This document shows, one piece after another, positions 1 through 7,293 of a stretch of DNA of 38,734 nt (position 1 is the first letter of the stretch; every line of letters begins with the position of its first letter). The notes under the pieces are model-generated. The model saw only the letters and a list, made by a program, of their open reading frames with translations, had not been told where the DNA came from and did not search any database. The translations under genes and the position numbers were made by a program. This DNA comes from CAZDFU01 sp964504985. Lineage in GTDB: Bacteria; Patescibacteriota; Microgenomatia; Daviesbacterales; UBA10151. The stretch lies in NCBI GenBank assembly GCA_964504985.1, contig CAZDFU010000009.1:1-38734 (forward strand). Reading direction: 5' to 3'.

Positions 1-55
1 CACTAAACCCATACTCAGAGTATTCTACCACCTGTTTTGTGCTTGCCTCTTTCAC

Positions 56-145
56 TGTAAGATTTCAGTCAAAATTTAGGTGATTTTTCAATGTTTTGAA
101 GCTAGATTATTGAAAAATAGAGTATAATAACATTGAAATCTTACA
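56..145 (-). repeat. 90-bp inverted-terminus (MITE-like) element, copy 1
   Basis: A 90-bp unit bounded by the 12-bp inverted repeats TGTAAGATTTCA and TGAAATCTTACA. It is the exact reverse complement of the copy at 9579-9668. Internally one segment (ATTGAAAAA) can pair with either of two upstream segments, so two folds exclude each other. No target-site duplication is visible. TG...CA ends are usual for IS21-type elements, and istA/istB lie beside copy 3, so mobilisation by that system is possible but inferred. On the minus strand the outward TTGACT has no good -10 at 17 bp here. Confidence 0.85.
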
Positions 146-150
146 ACTAC

Positions 151-576
151 TTATGGTTCTTTTCGGAAGATATCTTTAATTTTATTAAAGTCATGATCAT
201 AAGAATAAATGGTTTTTTTTGAAGACTGTTGAGTAAAGACAGCGACTAGAGCATCACCAAAATCTATATTTAGATCCGCATAAAAATCCAGAGCCTTTAT
301 TACCGACTGTTTATTTTCAACCCTAAAGCTAGGGTACCTCAGCAGAGAAACAAGAAGATCTCTTATTTCAGTTCGTGGTAAATGATATAAATTTGGAGAG
401 GAAAGTACATAAACTGCATCTGCAATTACTGTATCAGGAGCAGAAAGAATTAAATCGTCTTGTGCAACTTTTTCAAAAAGAGCTGTAGCAGCCTTTCTTT
501 TTTTAGGCTCATCATTAGTTAATAACCTGATAATTACATCAGTATCAATATATGAATCAATGTCATCGTTTGCCAT
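151..576 (-). CDS. PIN-domain toxin (VapC-like ribonuclease)
   Basis: A 141-aa PIN-domain protein, the size expected for VapC-type toxins, which are Mg-dependent RNases that cut tRNA or rRNA. Acidic residues fit the PIN active site: D11/D13 in the first strand (YIDTDVI), D105/D108 in the DFGDAL motif and D127/D129 in YSYDHDF. The usual mid-domain Glu position appears to be Asp (D48 or D53). The start codon lies inside the end of the upstream AbrB-type gene (14-bp overlap), the normal antitoxin-toxin order with translational coupling. The target RNA cannot be told from sequence. Confidence 0.85.
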   Translation of the reverse strand: MANDDIDSYIDTDVIIRLLTNDEPKKRKAATALFEKVAQDDLILSAPDTVIADAVYVLSSPNLYHLPRTEIRDLLVSLLRYPSFRVENKQSVIKALDFYADLNIDFGDALVAVFTQQSSKKTIYSYDHDFNKIKDIFRKEP

Positions 577-841
577 ATTTCTCTTTTAGGCGATCTTCTC
601 TGGCAATTTTTTGCATTTCTTTCCAGGATAGTGTTTTTTTGAGAGATCCAGCAGCACCGCTTAAAGAACCAATATCAGGATATTTGGCAAGGGTTACAAA
701 AACTTTACCATCTGGCTCAATAACAAATGCAACCTTATCATTAGTATTAATCTCCAGATGTTTTCTTATCTCGATAGGAACAGTTACTTGTCCTTTGCTA
801 CTTAAGGTAGAAACTCTTTGTTTGTAGGACTGAAGTTGCAT
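563..841 (-). CDS. AbrB/MazE-type antitoxin
   Basis: A 92-aa protein with an N-terminal swapped-hairpin AbrB domain, residues about 11-45 (STLSSKGQVTVPIEIRKHL, then a DKV..VIEPDG strand pair). This fold binds DNA as a dimer and autoregulates toxin-antitoxin operons. The C-terminal half (about residues 50-92) is charged and probably wraps the PIN toxin encoded just downstream. The start ATG at 839-841 is nine bases from a good -10 box, so the mRNA is leaderless or nearly so. The pair matches the common CPR arrangement AbrB then PIN. Confidence 0.85.
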   Translation of the reverse strand: MQLQSYKQRVSTLSSKGQVTVPIEIRKHLEINTNDKVAFVIEPDGKVFVTLAKYPDIGSLSGAAGSLKKTLSWKEMQKIAREDRLKEKYGKR

Positions 842-850
842 AGTAAGGAT

Positions 851-888
851 ACTATATCACATTCTTTACCTTATATCAATAGGTAAAG
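851..888 (-). promoter_or_regulatory. Promoter and palindromic operator of the AbrB-PIN operon
   Basis: Reading the minus strand, TTGATA (879-874) and TATAGT (856-851) are spaced by 17 bp and end nine bases before the antitoxin ATG. A perfect inverted repeat, CTTTACCT / AGGTAAAG (864-871 and 881-888), encloses the -35 box. This is the expected place for autorepression by the AbrB-type antitoxin. The operator role is inferred from position. Confidence 0.6.
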
Positions 889-1066
889 ATATTATTTATT
901 ATCTCTTAGCATAGGACCCTTGAATTCACAATTTAATCCAGGAGCTAAACTCCTAGCTAGTGCGTTTAGTTTTTCTTTACTTATTCTTGGTGAAATACCG
1001 TTTTCTATGTATATCTTCTACTATGCTCGGGATGATAAATCACTACAGGCCTTTTGTCAAAGCAGG

Positions 1067-1095
1067 AAAGGAGTGTTAATATACACTCCACAATG
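1067..1095 (+). promoter_or_regulatory. Hairpin masking a Shine-Dalgarno sequence before the helicase start
   Basis: An AAAGGAG ribosome-binding sequence is followed by the perfect hairpin GGAGTGT-TAATAT-ACACTCC (1070-1089), three bases before ATG 1093. The GGAG lies in the stem, so the site would be hidden when folded. The alternative in-frame TTG at 1054 lies upstream of the hairpin and would translate through it. The start choice and any control role are unresolved. Confidence 0.4.
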
Positions 1096-4000
1096 CCCAA
1101 TACTCCGACTTCACTCAGCACAAACCTTCTTGACGATCTAAATCCTATCCAACAGAAAGCAGTTCAAGCTACTGAAGGGCCTTGTTTGATTTTAGCTGGA
1201 GCAGGAAGTGGTAAATGCGTTGCCGGAGATACATTGATTTTTACTGATAAGGGGATGCTCAGGATTGACCAAATTCCAGAATATTATATCAAGGATGGTG
1301 ATAACCGATGCCAGACCGCAGTTATTTCATACTCTTTAAATGGGACCCATTTAAAATGGTCAACCTCTCATTGGTTTAAATTCAAAAAAAGTAAAACGAT
1401 ACAATTAACTACTAAGAGCGGTTACCGACTAATTGGCACACCTGAACATCCTGTCTTAATTTTAGACCATAGCGGTAACTTATGCTACAAAAAATTGATT
1501 GAATTACAAGGCAATGAAGTAGTAGTTATGTCGCAAAAAAACGATTTATGGGGGAATTTTGAGCTTGAGCCAGACATAGCCTATTTTATGGGCATACTAA
1601 TCGGGGATGGATATTTGGGTTTAAAAGGTGGAATTGGTTTTGCCCAGGTAGAGGAATCCATCATTAAAGCTTTTAAAAAAATAGCAGAGGAAAAATTTGG
1701 CATTAACCCTAACAAAATAAAATCGATACTTCGTTATCCAGAAAGCGATAAAAGAAAATCTATCTCACATTACATTTACAGTCAACGTTTAAAAAAAAGA
1801 TTAGAGGAGTTGGGGCTTAAAATGATGGGTTCTTTGGATAAATCTATACCGCAGAGTGTTTTACTTTCACCTAAGGAATCTGTAAAGGCTTTTCTTCAAG
1901 GTGTTTTTGACACTGATGGAAGCGCCAACGGGGCAACAGTCGAACTAACCACTGGTTCTGAAATTTTAGCTCGTCAAATACATACTTGCCTGCTGAACTT
2001 TGGAATACGGTCATCGTTAAAACCTAAGTATGCTAAAGCTTACAAAAACCGGGTTTATTGGCGGTTATCCATCATGGGAAATTCGTTGCGCATTTTTGCT
2101 AAAGAGATAGGCTTTAAGAATCAAGCTGCTAAATCCGCCAGATTACTAATCATGGCAAATAAGATAAGTAACAGTAACGTCGGGATTATTCCTTTCCAAA
2201 AAGGGAATTTTACATATTTTAAAAATGGATATCTTTTAGGTACGAGTATTTATGATAGCCATAATTATCATATATTCCCAAACAGTCCACAAAAAATTTA
2301 TATAAGGGATTATTTGCGCGCCCGAAGGGATCCTTCACCTCAACAATTGAACAGAATAATAAAAACTGCCTATCTGGGTGGCGATAAGCGCATTGATAAT
2401 ATGTTAAATCTATCAGCAAATTTCTTCTTTGATCGGATAGATGATATTAAAATCAACGCTGATGACATCCCTGTATATGATTTCACTGTCCCCCAAACAC
2501 ACAATTTCGTTGGTAATGGTTTTATCAACCATAATACTCGGGTTTTAACTTACAGGGTTGCCTATCTTATTAAAGAGAAAAGAATCCCCCCGGAAAACAT
2601 CCTGGTATTGACCTTCACGAATAAAGCCAGCCAGGAGATGATTGAACGGATTAAAAAATTACTACACACCATGAACTATGAACTACCAACTGTTCCTGTA
2701 ATGGGTACCTTCCATTCTTTTTGTGCCAAAATTTTAAGAAAAGAGGGAAAAGTTTTAGGGCTGCCCCCAGGCTTTGCCATATATGATGAATCAGATGCTT
2801 TAGATGCTGTCAAAGAAGCTATGACAAATTTAAGTATTCCTACCCAGAAAACCTCTCCTTCTAGTGTCAGAGCTGCCATTTCCCAGGCTAAAAATGAATT
2901 AATTTCTTCTTTAGAATACCCGCAATATGCCAGAGGTTATTTTCAGGAAATAGTGGCTAAAATTTATTTAGAGTATCAAAAAATACTGGATAAAAATTAT
3001 GCTTCGGATTTTGATGACTTACTGCTTAAAACCATCAAGTTATTTCAATCAGATCCCAGTATTTTAACGCGTTATCAGATTCTCTTCAGGTATATCTTAA
3101 TTGATGAATATCAGGACACTAACCCTGCCCAGTATCTAATTTCCAAATATTTGGCAAATAGACATAAAAATATTTGTGTGGTGGGAGACGCTTCACAGAG
3201 TATATATTCCTTCAGGGCAGCAGATTATAGGAATATTGTTAATTTTGAAAAAGATTATCCCGGAGCAAAGGTTTTTAATTTAGAACAAAACTACAGATCA
3301 ACACAAAATATCCTGGATGCAGCACATTCTGTTATCTCTAAAAATAAATCCCACCCCATATTAAAACTTTGGACCCAAAAAAACCGCGGAGAAAAAATTG
3401 AAGTTGTAGAAACCAGAAACGAAGTGGAAGAAGCAAATTTTGTCATAGACAAAATAGTTAATAGCTCAGAGTTAATAGTTAGTAGTAAAAACAAAAAAAC
3501 TACCAACCACAAACTACAAACTCTTGACTCATTTGCAGTTTTATACCGTACTAATGCTCAATCCAGATCCCTGGAAGAACAATTTTTAAAAAACAGCATA
3601 CCGTATAAATTAGTAGGGGGAGTCAGTTTTTATCAAAGAAAGGAAATTAAAGACGTTATCTCATATTTAAGACTGCTGCAAAACCCAAATGATTCTGTTT
3701 CTAAAAAACGGGCTGAAAAAATTGGTAAAGGCAGACTTTCTAAGATCTTAGAACTATATTCTGAGATTTCAATCAATCTTGATAAATACTCTACCCTAGA
3801 ACTTTTAGATTTAATCCTTACAAAAACAGATTATCTTGCTTACCTTGATGATGGAACAGAAACAGGTGAAGCTAGAATTGAAAACGTTAAGGAACTTAGA
3901 TCTGTGGCAGAACAGTTTCCCAACTTAACAGAATTTTTGGAAAATGCTGCTTTGGTAGAAGCTAGTGATAACCCCAAGCATAAGCTAGTATCTGATGCTG

Positions 4001-4350
4001 TTACTTTAATGACTTTACACTCTGCCAAGGGATTGGAGTTTCCAGTTGTTTTTATGGTTGGAATGGAGGAGGGTTTATTCCCTCATTCCAGATCCCTGCT
4101 TGATGCTCAGGAGCTGGAAGAAGAAAGAAGGCTCTGCTATGTGGGGATAACAAGGGCCAAAGAAAAACTCTATCTGACGTACACCAGACAAAGATTATAT
4201 TTTGGTACCAGGTCAAATAATCTGGTTTCCAGATTTTTATCAGATATCCCCCAGAAGTTAATAGTAAGTAATAGTAACTTCATTGATTCTGATAAATTTG
4301 ATGATGATATAACTTTAGATAAAGATGGTGAAGAGTGGTTAAATATTTAA
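1093..4350 (+). CDS. pcrA: UvrD/PcrA-family ATP-dependent DNA helicase containing an intein
   Basis: A superfamily 1A helicase that unwinds DNA in repair and replication restart. The precursor is 1085 aa; removing the intein leaves about 645 aa. Visible extein motifs: Walker A GAGSGK|T split by the intein; Ia (LTFTNKAS); Ic (GTFHSFC); Walker B/II (LIDEYQDT); III (VVGDASQSIYSFR); IV (LEQNYRST); V (TLHSAKGLEF) and VI (YVGITRAKEKL). Motif III reads GDASQS where GDDDQS is usual. A low-complexity stretch at about 3460-3520 (SSELIVSSKNKKTTNH) looks like an in-frame insertion between domains. ATG 1093 was chosen because homologues begin close to LNPIQQKAV; TTG 1054 would add 13 residues. Confidence 0.93.
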   Translation: MPNTPTSLSTNLLDDLNPIQQKAVQATEGPCLILAGAGSGKCVAGDTLIFTDKGMLRIDQIPEYYIKDGDNRCQTAVISYSLNGTHLKWSTSHWFKFKKSKTIQLTTKSGYRLIGTPEHPVLILDHSGNLCYKKLIELQGNEVVVMSQKNDLWGNFELEPDIAYFMGILIGDGYLGLKGGIGFAQVEESIIKAFKKIAEEKFGINPNKIKSILRYPESDKRKSISHYIYSQRLKKRLEELGLKMMGSLDKSIPQSVLLSPKESVKAFLQGVFDTDGSANGATVELTTGSEILARQIHTCLLNFGIRSSLKPKYAKAYKNRVYWRLSIMGNSLRIFAKEIGFKNQAAKSARLLIMANKISNSNVGIIPFQKGNFTYFKNGYLLGTSIYDSHNYHIFPNSPQKIYIRDYLRARRDPSPQQLNRIIKTAYLGGDKRIDNMLNLSANFFFDRIDDIKINADDIPVYDFTVPQTHNFVGNGFINHNTRVLTYRVAYLIKEKRIPPENILVLTFTNKASQEMIERIKKLLHTMNYELPTVPVMGTFHSFCAKILRKEGKVLGLPPGFAIYDESDALDAVKEAMTNLSIPTQKTSPSSVRAAISQAKNELISSLEYPQYARGYFQEIVAKIYLEYQKILDKNYASDFDDLLLKTIKLFQSDPSILTRYQILFRYILIDEYQDTNPAQYLISKYLANRHKNICVVGDASQSIYSFRAADYRNIVNFEKDYPGAKVFNLEQNYRSTQNILDAAHSVISKNKSHPILKLWTQKNRGEKIEVVETRNEVEEANFVIDKIVNSSELIVSSKNKKTTNHKLQTLDSFAVLYRTNAQSRSLEEQFLKNSIPYKLVGGVSFYQRKEIKDVISYLRLLQNPNDSVSKKRAEKIGKGRLSKILELYSEISINLDKYSTLELLDLILTKTDYLAYLDDGTETGEARIENVKELRSVAEQFPNLTEFLENAALVEASDNPKHKLVSDAVTLMTLHSAKGLEFPVVFMVGMEEGLFPHSRSLLDAQELEEERRLCYVGITRAKEKLYLTYTRQRLYFGTRSNNLVSRFLSDIPQKLIVSNSNFIDSDKFDDDITLDKDGEEWLNI
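1216..2535 (+). other. Intein with LAGLIDADG homing endonuclease, inserted in the helicase Walker A motif
   Basis: A 440-residue in-frame insertion between Lys and Thr of the helicase P-loop. Its first residue is Cys (CVAGDTLIF, block A). Block B is GTPEHPV. Two LAGLIDADG-type motifs are present (YFMGILIGDGYLG near 1582-1620; FLQGVFDTDGS near 1891-1923). The C-terminal blocks F/G end VGNGFINHN, and the +1 extein residue is Thr. All residues needed for canonical splicing (Cys1, block B Thr/His, terminal His-Asn, Thr+1) are present, so splicing is likely active. Both endonuclease motifs keep their acidic residue (GDG, TDG), so homing may also be active. The host ATPase cannot form until the intein leaves. 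Confidence 0.95.
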
Positions 4351-4359
4351 AATTATCTT

Positions 4360-5121
4360 ATGGAACGTTATCTGGGTATTATCTTAATTATAGGCTTAAC
4401 TTTTTTTGCCAGGAATCTTATTCAATCACCAGCTGTTTTAGGAGATTCTACTTCAGCAACTGAAACATTACCAATTGACCAGCCAGTTACCACCCAATCT
4501 TCTTTTACTGAAAAACTAGAGGAGCAAACAGAAGTGATTCCCAAAAAAACTATTTATGAGGATGACCCGGAGGAAGAAGCAGGGGAAGAGAAGGTTTTAG
4601 AAGAAGGATCAGATGGGAAAAGAGTCAAAATCATAAAGATTACCTATCACAAGCCAAAAGACACCCCGAAGGTGGACTTGCTTGTCCCGAGCGTAGTCGA
4701 GGGAAACTCCTCCGGGGTGGATGCGGGTGAAGAATATTCCAGGGAAATTGTTTCTACAGAAACCACCCCTGCTAAAGATAAAAAGATTTTAAGAGGAACC
4801 AAGATTGTTTGGAAAACTTTAAACACTGAGTCTGGGGAGATTAGGTATTGGAAAAAGATGAGGGTTTATGCCACCCATTATGACCAACATTGCCCAGGAT
4901 GCAATGAATGGACAGCAATTGGGATGAGGGCTGGCAAAGGAGTTGTGGCAGTTGACCCCAAAGTCATCAAAATGCGGACTAAGATGTACATACCAGGGTA
5001 TGGGATGGCCATAGCTGGGGATACAGGAGGGGCAATAAAGGGAAATATTATTGATCTAGGCTTTGATGATGCCAGAACAGCAGGCTGGAGTGCCAAGTTC
5101 ATAGACATTTACCTTTTGTAA
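4360..5121 (+). CDS. Membrane-anchored 3D-domain cell-wall protein
   Basis: A 253-aa protein with an N-terminal hydrophobic segment (residues about 4-21), a long acidic, low-complexity linker and a C-terminal 3D domain (about 165-253). The domain is named for three conserved Asp, here D221 in AGDTGG, D232 in IIDLGF and D236/D237. It resembles the catalytic barrel of MltA-type lytic transglycosylases, so a peptidoglycan-cleaving role outside the membrane is likely. The linker holds an in-frame palindromic insert at 4662-4719. The gene follows the helicase by nine bases. Its last 12 codons (5086-5121) recur at 5159, 5231 and 6481. Confidence 0.85.
   Translation: MERYLGIILIIGLTFFARNLIQSPAVLGDSTSATETLPIDQPVTTQSSFTEKLEEQTEVIPKKTIYEDDPEEEAGEEKVLEEGSDGKRVKIIKITYHKPKDTPKVDLLVPSVVEGNSSGVDAGEEYSREIVSTETTPAKDKKILRGTKIVWKTLNTESGEIRYWKKMRVYATHYDQHCPGCNEWTAIGMRAGKGVVAVDPKVIKMRTKMYIPGYGMAIAGDTGGAIKGNIIDLGFDDARTAGWSAKFIDIYLL
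4662..4719 (+). repeat. In-frame palindromic insert in the 3D-domain gene
   Basis: Outer arms CACCCCG (4662-4668) and CGGGGTG (4713-4719) enclose a CCCGAGCGTAGTCGAGGG core of the dispersed 'GAGC..GTCGAGGG' type. It encodes the stretch VDLLVPSVVEGNSSGV in the non-conserved linker and keeps the frame. The GC-rich core contrasts with the AT-rich gene. Confidence 0.7.
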
Positions 5122-5266
5122 GAACTTGGCACGGAAGTGCTAAGCTATGACAAAGTACTGGAATGTTCGCTTCGTTGACATATATCTTTTGTAAATGCGA
5201 GCACGTAAGCACTGAGTGAAATCGAAGTGCTGGAGTGCAAGGTTTGTTGACATCTATCTGCTATAG
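5086..5266 (+). repeat. Three tandem copies of the 3D-gene 3' end (period 72-73 bp)
   Basis: The 36-bp tail encoding WSAKFIDIYLL-stop (5086-5121) is followed by diverged copies at 5159-5194 (WNVRFVDIYLL-stop) and 5231-5266 (WSARFVDIYLL-stop). Differences are mostly synonymous or conservative, so each copy seems to come from a gene once under selection, not from simple slippage. The bases between copies carry palindromic GCAC..GTGC material. No gene is seen in 5122-5301. Confidence 0.85.
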
Positions 5267-5301
5267 TCAACCCTGAGTGCGATCAAAGGGTAGATATATA
5301 T

Positions 5302-5934
5302 TTACTTTAGGAATTTAAAGGTAGAAATAATCTGATCAAACTCCTTAATATAGTTTTCGACTAATTTGTCTTCCGTTTCATGTCCTATTGATAAACTTAA
5401 TTCCAGAATTTCAGTTTTGTAATCAATAAAGTAAGAGATTAACTCTCTTTGACGGGGAAAAGTGACTTTTTTAGCACTTTTTGTACCAATCTTTACATTC
5501 TCGATTACAACTTGACCTCCATACTGACTTCTTAAGCCTTCATCGGAGATATCTGTCTTTCTAAAGATAAACCCCATACTAGATCCTTTTGTTAGGGCGT
5601 CACCACCTCCAAAACCCCCTCCTATAGTAGCTTCAACATCTTTTTCTAAAATAACCGCTTCGTAAGAATTCGATGAGGCTTCAGTAACTTCAAGCTGATA
5701 ACTATCTGGATATTTAAACGAATAACCTCTCTTCGTATTTATATATGTTTTCCAGTTATTGGTTCCAGCAGTACCAGTTGGTGCGGGGCTAAATTCTGGT
5801 GTTGGGGTAGTTTGGGATATTTGGGAGGTTGGAATCTTTTTTGTACCAAGATAATATGCTCCGGAGGCTAAAATTAAAGCTCCAGTTAAAATTAAAACTA
5901 TTAATACTGGTACTAAGCCTTTTTGTGAAATCAT
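5302..5934 (-). CDS. Membrane-anchored hypothetical protein ending FKFLK
   Basis: A 210-aa protein: a short positive N-terminus, one membrane helix (about residues 8-28), a Pro/Thr-rich linker (about 35-56), then a soluble outer domain starting at a NTKRGYSFKYPDSY-like segment. That N-terminal pattern is common in secreted PsbP-like CPR proteins, but no function can be assigned. Its start overlaps the stop of the DUF2283 gene by 4 bp, so it is read as the third gene of the toxin-antitoxin operon. Its final codons and downstream flank match those of the 6591-7238 gene. Confidence 0.7.
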   Translation of the reverse strand: MISQKGLVPVLIVLILTGALILASGAYYLGTKKIPTSQISQTTPTPEFSPAPTGTAGTNNWKTYINTKRGYSFKYPDSYQLEVTEASSNSYEAVILEKDVEATIGGGFGGGDALTKGSSMGFIFRKTDISDEGLRSQYGGQVVIENVKIGTKSAKKVTFPRQRELISYFIDYKTEILELSLSIGHETEDKLVENYIKEFDQIISTFKFLK

Positions 5935-6203
5935 TTAATTTTGCTAACCTTGTGTGGAACAGCAGCAGTAGAAATATTACTTTTCTTAGAGATATAAGAT
6001 TTCTTTGTATGCTTTTTAAAAAACCTGCTTGCAAAAAGTATCTCTATATAAACAGGTTCTCCCTCCTTAGTGTAATGGGTAATTATTAGATCTCCATCAT
6101 CCTCACCATAATCATAAGCCTTATCTGATAACCAGATATTCAAAACATCATCTTCAGGCTCATAAATTATCTTATTCTTTCTTGAAAGATTTTTTTTATT
6201 CAT
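5931..6203 (-). CDS. DUF2283-type antitoxin candidate
   Basis: A 90-aa protein. Residues about 12-57 fit the small beta-rich DUF2283 family (YEPEDDVLNIWLSD, then DLIITHYTKEGEPVYIEI). DUF2283 genes are often paired with DUF4258 genes, and the two are regarded as antitoxin and toxin. The start overlaps the upstream DUF4258 gene by 8 bp, and the stop overlaps the next gene by 4 bp, so the three genes are translationally coupled. The basic C-terminus (KKHTKKSYISKKS) could touch DNA or RNA. The toxin-antitoxin role is inferred from family pairing. Confidence 0.7.
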   Translation of the reverse strand: MNKKNLSRKNKIIYEPEDDVLNIWLSDKAYDYGEDDGDLIITHYTKEGEPVYIEILFASRFFKKHTKKSYISKKSNISTAAVPHKVSKIK

Positions 6204-6450
6204 ATCTTCCTCTTCTACTTGGGTAAAAAGTTATTACTATAATTATACTACCCTTTACTTTATATATCACCCTTAGGGTATGCTTTGAATCTAAATCTTT
6301 TAAGATAAACTCTACTTCTCTTAAAAATTCTACTCCGTGATGATCGGGACTTTCTAATGCATTTTTGATATCTTTTTTCTTTAGATTAAACTTTACTATA
6401 TCAGGGTGAGTAAATTTCTCTAAAGCGTGCTTTGTATAAATAACCTTCAC
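6196..6450 (-). CDS. DUF4258-type toxin candidate
   Basis: An 84-aa basic protein with the DUF4258 pattern: an N-terminal YTKHALEKF helix, a LRVIYKVKGSIIIVITFYPSR core and a terminal Arg-rich tail. These proteins resemble RelE/BrnT-type toxins in fold and size. The start is GTG (6450-6448) six bases after a TATGAT box, so translation is probably leaderless. It is the first gene of a coupled operon with the DUF2283 gene. Toxicity is not shown by sequence. Confidence 0.7.
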   Translation of the reverse strand: MKVIYTKHALEKFTHPDIVKFNLKKKDIKNALESPDHHGVEFLREVEFILKDLDSKHTLRVIYKVKGSIIIVITFYPSRRGRYE

Positions 6451-6480
6451 AAAATTATCATATCACCACGCATCGTCAGT

Positions 6481-6606
6481 TGGACTGCCAAATTTATTGA
6501 CATCTATCTTCTTTAGTCAATCCTGAGTACTGAGCGGGCCTGTCCTGAGCGAACCCTAAGGAGCGGGAGTATCAAAGGGTAGATATATATTTACTTTAGG
6601 AATTTA
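6481..6606 (+). repeat. Fourth 3D-gene tail plus shared downstream block
   Basis: 6481-6516 encodes WTAKFIDIYLL-stop with no gene body before it. The following bases up to about 6606 match 5267-5317 (GTCAAYCCTGAGT, then ATCAAAGGGTAGATATATAT, then TTTAGGAATTTAAA). This copy also carries a GC-rich insert at about 6530-6568 (CTGAGCGGG..GAGCGGGAG). It forms a direct repeat with 5231-5317, bracketing the toxin-antitoxin operon. Confidence 0.8.
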
Positions 6607-7238
6607 AAGCCTTTTAAAATTTTATCTCCCTTATCGCCAATTATCCTAAATAAATACATCTTCTTATCTTTGGATAGATAAATAAATTTTGGTTTACCCT
6701 CCCTGTAATCAATTACCTTTGATTTTCCAGCTTGCCCTGAAATGGTGGCTTCCTGATCAGGAGCTAAATCATATTTCCCAGCTGAGGTGAAATCTCCCCA
6801 GACAAAGGGATAATACCAAAAGTCATGGTGCCACTTGTCTATATCCAGATTATCCGGATTATCAAATACCCATAAAGAAAAGGGGTTGGCATCATAGTTT
6901 TCCTCTTTTTCTAAAACTACCACTGCCCCTAAAAATTTCCCAGGCTCATACCCCACATATCCATTAAAATTTTTCCTGAATTCCCCGTTCCCTCTTTTAT
7001 TAAACTCCTCTTCTGAGTCTTCTTTAATAGTTAAACCAGTTGAATATTTCATTGTAAAGCCTAAACCTTGGTTGGAATAATTATCTAAAGATTTATCTTC
7101 CAAACCTTCTTTATTATTTTGGGGAAGTTGGGGAATCTCTTTTTTATCATTAATTTTAAAAAGGTAAATCCCGCTACCAATAAGGAGTAGTATTGCCAGT
7201 AAAACAAAAAACTGGGCAGAACCTTTTTGCATAAGCAA
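6591..7238 (-). CDS. Membrane-anchored hypothetical protein, related 3' end to 5302-5934
   Basis: A 215-aa protein with one N-terminal membrane helix (about residues 10-27), a polar linker and a soluble domain (about 50-215) rich in aromatic residues (WHHDFWYYPFVWGDF). It ends GFKFLK, like the 210-aa protein at 5302-5934, and the two genes share the DNA just past their stops. The rest of the two proteins is only weakly alike by eye, so they may be distant paralogues. No enzymatic motif is seen. It is divergent from the SurA-like gene, with starts about 56 bp apart. Confidence 0.65.
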   Translation of the reverse strand: MLMQKGSAQFFVLLAILLLIGSGIYLFKINDKKEIPQLPQNNKEGLEDKSLDNYSNQGLGFTMKYSTGLTIKEDSEEEFNKRGNGEFRKNFNGYVGYEPGKFLGAVVVLEKEENYDANPFSLWVFDNPDNLDIDKWHHDFWYYPFVWGDFTSAGKYDLAPDQEATISGQAGKSKVIDYREGKPKFIYLSKDKKMYLFRIIGDKGDKILKGFKFLK

Positions 7239-7257
7239 TATTATCTTAAATTACTTC

Positions 7258-7287
7258 TTGCTAAAATACAATTTCTTCTGTTATTAT
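7258..7287 (+). promoter_or_regulatory. Promoter of the SurA-like gene
   Basis: TTGCTA (7258-7263) and TATTAT (7282-7287) are separated by 18 bp and end six bases before ATG 7294. This makes the mRNA leaderless and rules out the upstream in-frame ATG/TTG positions, which fall inside the promoter. Confidence 0.5.
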
Positions 7288-7293
7288 CGGCCA

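Noticed and set aside
920..1141. 73-aa plus-strand ORF before the helicase
   Set aside because: It overlaps the helicase start in another frame, has no good start context and no recognisable pattern; the leader hairpin lies within it.
5159..5266. Tail copies as a simple tandem repeat by slippage
   Set aside because: Changes fall mainly at third codon positions and keep the peptide, which slippage of non-coding DNA would not give.
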